NCBI GenBank assembly: GCA_027488055.1
Contig: JAIYCK010000093.1
Location: forward strand, 1 to 6,372
Direction of reading: 5' to 3'
DNA: 6,372 nt
Source: Flavobacteriales bacterium
GTDB lineage: Bacteria > Bacteroidota > Bacteroidia > Flavobacteriales_D > Sanyastnellaceae
Both the position numbers and the translations under genes were made by a program. A model generated the notes under the pieces. It was not told the origin of the DNA. It made no database searches and saw only the letters and a list, made by a program, of their open reading frames with translations. Shown in pieces: positions 4,514-6,372 of this stretch; within the stretch, counting starts at the first letter, position 1; every line of letters starts with the position of its first letter.

Positions 4514-6372
4514 TTATTTGATAAACTCCAATTTATGGATGTCCACTATGGTTTTGAAAACACCAAAGGCAACAGTGGCTTTATCTCCATCCAAATCGAG
4601 CACCTCGCCCGTCTGTTTGCTGTTGCTCAGGCGCACCAAAGTTCCAATTTTGATCGCTTCCAATCGGCGTGCTTGTTTCACTACTTGGTCCTTTTGCTGA
4701 TCGACTTTCTTGCGGATGGACTTTTCCCTTCGCTCCGACTCCACTTTGGTCTTCTCCATTGCCACATACTTCTTGATGTCGTCGAGAAGCTCTTTGTTCT
4801 TCGCCTTCAAATTGTATCCCTCAATGAAAGCGTGCATCTTGCGACCATGGTGCAGGTATTTGTTGTTGCGCTCAATGGTTTCATTCTGACGAATCACCTT
4901 CTCTTCCAACTTCTCCTTTTTCTTATCAAATTCTGCAATGGTGTTGCTCGCCAACAAAGCCGCTTGTTGAGCATTTTCTACCATACTCACATACTTCGAC
5001 TTCTCCTCTTGCAAATCAGCCAACATGCGATCCATCAGCACTTTTTGATCGCTCAATTTGGACTTGGCCGCGTCGATGATTCTTTTTTCTATGCCATTGA
5101 TTTCGGCTACTTCAAAGGTGAATGAAGAACCCGGTTGACCCACACTCAAGGTGTAGGTTGGCTGCAAAGTAGCGGTGTCAAAGAGCATACAAGCATTCAC
5201 TGCGTTGCGCAGTTGAGATGCTTTTAATTTGATGTTGCTGTAGTGAGTGGTGATCACCCCAAATGCCTTTTTATTATAAAGCTCTTCAAAAAAAACCTCG
5301 GCCAGCGCTCCACCCAAATCCGGATCACTGCCGGTACCAAACTCGTCCAATAGAATGAGCGAACGCCGATTGGCTTCTTTCAAAAAAAGACGCATTCGCT
5401 TCAGGCGATAACTATAGGTACTTAACTGATTCTCGATACTTTGATTATCGCCGATATCGGTCAAAACACTTTGAAAAAACGACATTTTTGAACCTTCCGC
5501 TACGGGCACCATGAGTCCCGACTGCACCATGATCTGCAATAAGCCAATCGTTTTCATGGTGATGGACTTACCACCAGCATTGGGGCCAGTGATTACCAAC
5601 ATGCGCGAGAACTTGTCCATACTGATGTCCTGCGGAAAAGTGGGTTTGCCCATCTTCCGGTTGTTCAGCATTAAGATCGGATGAAATGCGCGCGTGAGCA
5701 GAATGACATTCTCTTCGAGCTCCATTTCGGGCATCACCGCTTCCAGCTCCACGGCTAATCTTGCTTTGGCTTGCAAAAAATCCAAGTTTTTGAGCAATTG
5801 ATCCCAACTTCGAATATCCCCCAAACGATGCCGTATGCTATTGGTTAACACACCCAAAATTTTGCGAATCTCTTTGCGCTCGTCATCGAAAAGCGAGTCC
5901 AATTCAAAATTCAGCTCAATGTTAATCTCGGGTTCTACATAGGTCAAGTTACCCGTTTTGCTGCTGCTAATGACATGACCTGCAATCTTGCGTTTGTGGG
6001 TACTATATACCGCAAGAACCTTGCGATCGTTGAGAAAAGCCTCTTGTGTGTCACCTAAAAATCCTTTGGCTCCGTACTCTTTGAGCACTTTGGTAAAGTT
6101 TTTCTGAATCGTACGTCGAACGTGGGCGATCCCTTGACGAATGGAGGCCAACTCTGGCGAAGCCGAATCTTTCACCTGCCATTTGGCATCGAATACCTGA
6201 TGTATGGCCTTCATGATGGAATCATCCACGACCAAGTCTCCAACCAAGATCACCAAACGCGGAAACACTTCATGCACATTTTCCAATGATCGAATTATCT
6301 CATTGGTCAATGCATTGCATTTGTACAGTCGCTGAAAGGACTCTTCATTGAGCACGGTATCCTTGATCTGCA
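4514..6372 (-). CDS. mutS2: MutS2-family ATPase without a C-terminal Smr domain, 5' end cut by window edge
   Basis: A DNA- and ribosome-associated ABC-type ATPase of the MutS2 group, with known roles in suppressing recombination and, in Bacillus, in collided-ribosome rescue. The frame is open to base 6372 with no preceding stop (618 complete codons); a GTG at 6355 is not a plausible start, and about 90-100 N-terminal residues are probably missing. Numbering from the first complete codon: the lever and core region ends near 150 with TGNLTYVEPEINIELNFEL; the Walker A loop GPNAGGKS is at 262-269 (bases 5564-5587); Walker B LILLDEFGTGSDP includes D342 and E343; the switch histidine is in GVITTHYSNIK; YTLSVGQPGSSF follows. 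Then come a long charged coiled coil (about 430-570) and a KOW-like stretch (IKIGTLVRLSNSKQTGEVLD) that ends the protein. The Smr nuclease domain of classical MutS2 is absent. First gene of a likely mutS2-lipoprotein-rhomboid transcript. Confidence 0.93.
   Translation of the reverse strand, partial: QIKDTVLNEESFQRLYKCNALTNEIIRSLENVHEVFPRLVILVGDLVVDDSIMKAIHQVFDAKWQVKDSASPELASIRQGIAHVRRTIQKNFTKVLKEYGAKGFLGDTQEAFLNDRKVLAVYSTHKRKIAGHVISSSKTGNLTYVEPEINIELNFELDSLFDDERKEIRKILGVLTNSIRHRLGDIRSWDQLLKNLDFLQAKARLAVELEAVMPEMELEENVILLTRAFHPILMLNNRKMGKPTFPQDISMDKFSRMLVITGPNAGGKSITMKTIGLLQIMVQSGLMVPVAEGSKMSFFQSVLTDIGDNQSIENQLSTYSYRLKRMRLFLKEANRRSLILLDEFGTGSDPDLGGALAEVFFEELYNKKAFGVITTHYSNIKLKASQLRNAVNACMLFDTATLQPTYTLSVGQPGSSFTFEVAEINGIEKRIIDAAKSKLSDQKVLMDRMLADLQEEKSKYVSMVENAQQAALLASNTIAEFDKKKEKLEEKVIRQNETIERNNKYLHHGRKMHAFIEGYNLKAKNKELLDDIKKYVAMEKTKVESERREKSIRKKVDQQKDQVVKQARRLEAIKIGTLVRLSNSKQTGEVLDLDGDKATVAFGVFKTIVDIHKLEFIK

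Noticed and set aside
4283..5125. A 280-codon open frame on the plus strand
   Set aside because: It lies antisense to mutS2 and the lipoprotein gene, both of which have clear family motifs. Its translation is a low-complexity Leu/Phe-rich shadow of the mutS2 coiled coil and has no recognisable domain.

Overview
The window looks like chromosomal DNA from a member of the Bacteroidota, probably flavobacteria-like. Several signs point this way: Shine-Dalgarno sites are almost absent; there are TAnnTTTG-type promoter motifs; the class III sirtuin has lost its zinc cysteines; the methyltransferase, the DUF4440 lipoprotein and the SiaC-family protein have features I associate with this phylum; and MutS2 lacks an Smr domain. 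The lineage is inferred from protein character and was not tested by a search. No tRNA, rRNA, CRISPR, insertion sequence, phage gene or defence system is visible.

Layout. On the minus strand, reading right to left from 2227 to 1, lie a class I SAM-dependent methyltransferase, a ZIP-family metal transporter that starts 2 bp after its stop, and a sirtuin deacylase cut by the left window edge. A divergent intergenic region (2228-2378) holds a 12-bp palindrome, a possible promoter and a 7-bp inverted repeat just before the next start codon. On the plus strand follow a SiaC-family (DUF1987) regulatory protein with a strong intrinsic terminator, then a gene for an exported cysteine-rich protein of unknown family. 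That gene is interrupted by a single in-frame TAG: codons on both sides lie in the same frame and read as one 184-residue protein (2815-3369). On the minus strand again, reading from 6372 to 3379, come mutS2 (5' end cut by the right window edge), a DUF4440 lipoprotein and a rhomboid protease. They are separated by 24 bp and 13 bp and probably form one transcript.

The functions are mostly housekeeping or regulatory: protein deacylation, metal uptake, phospho-switch signalling, intramembrane proteolysis, and DNA or ribosome quality control by MutS2. I found no convincing new multi-gene system. The points most worth a second look are the TAG-interrupted cysteine-rich gene, the Smr-less MutS2, the zinc-ribbon-less sirtuin, and the inverted repeat between promoter and start codon of the SiaC-family gene.
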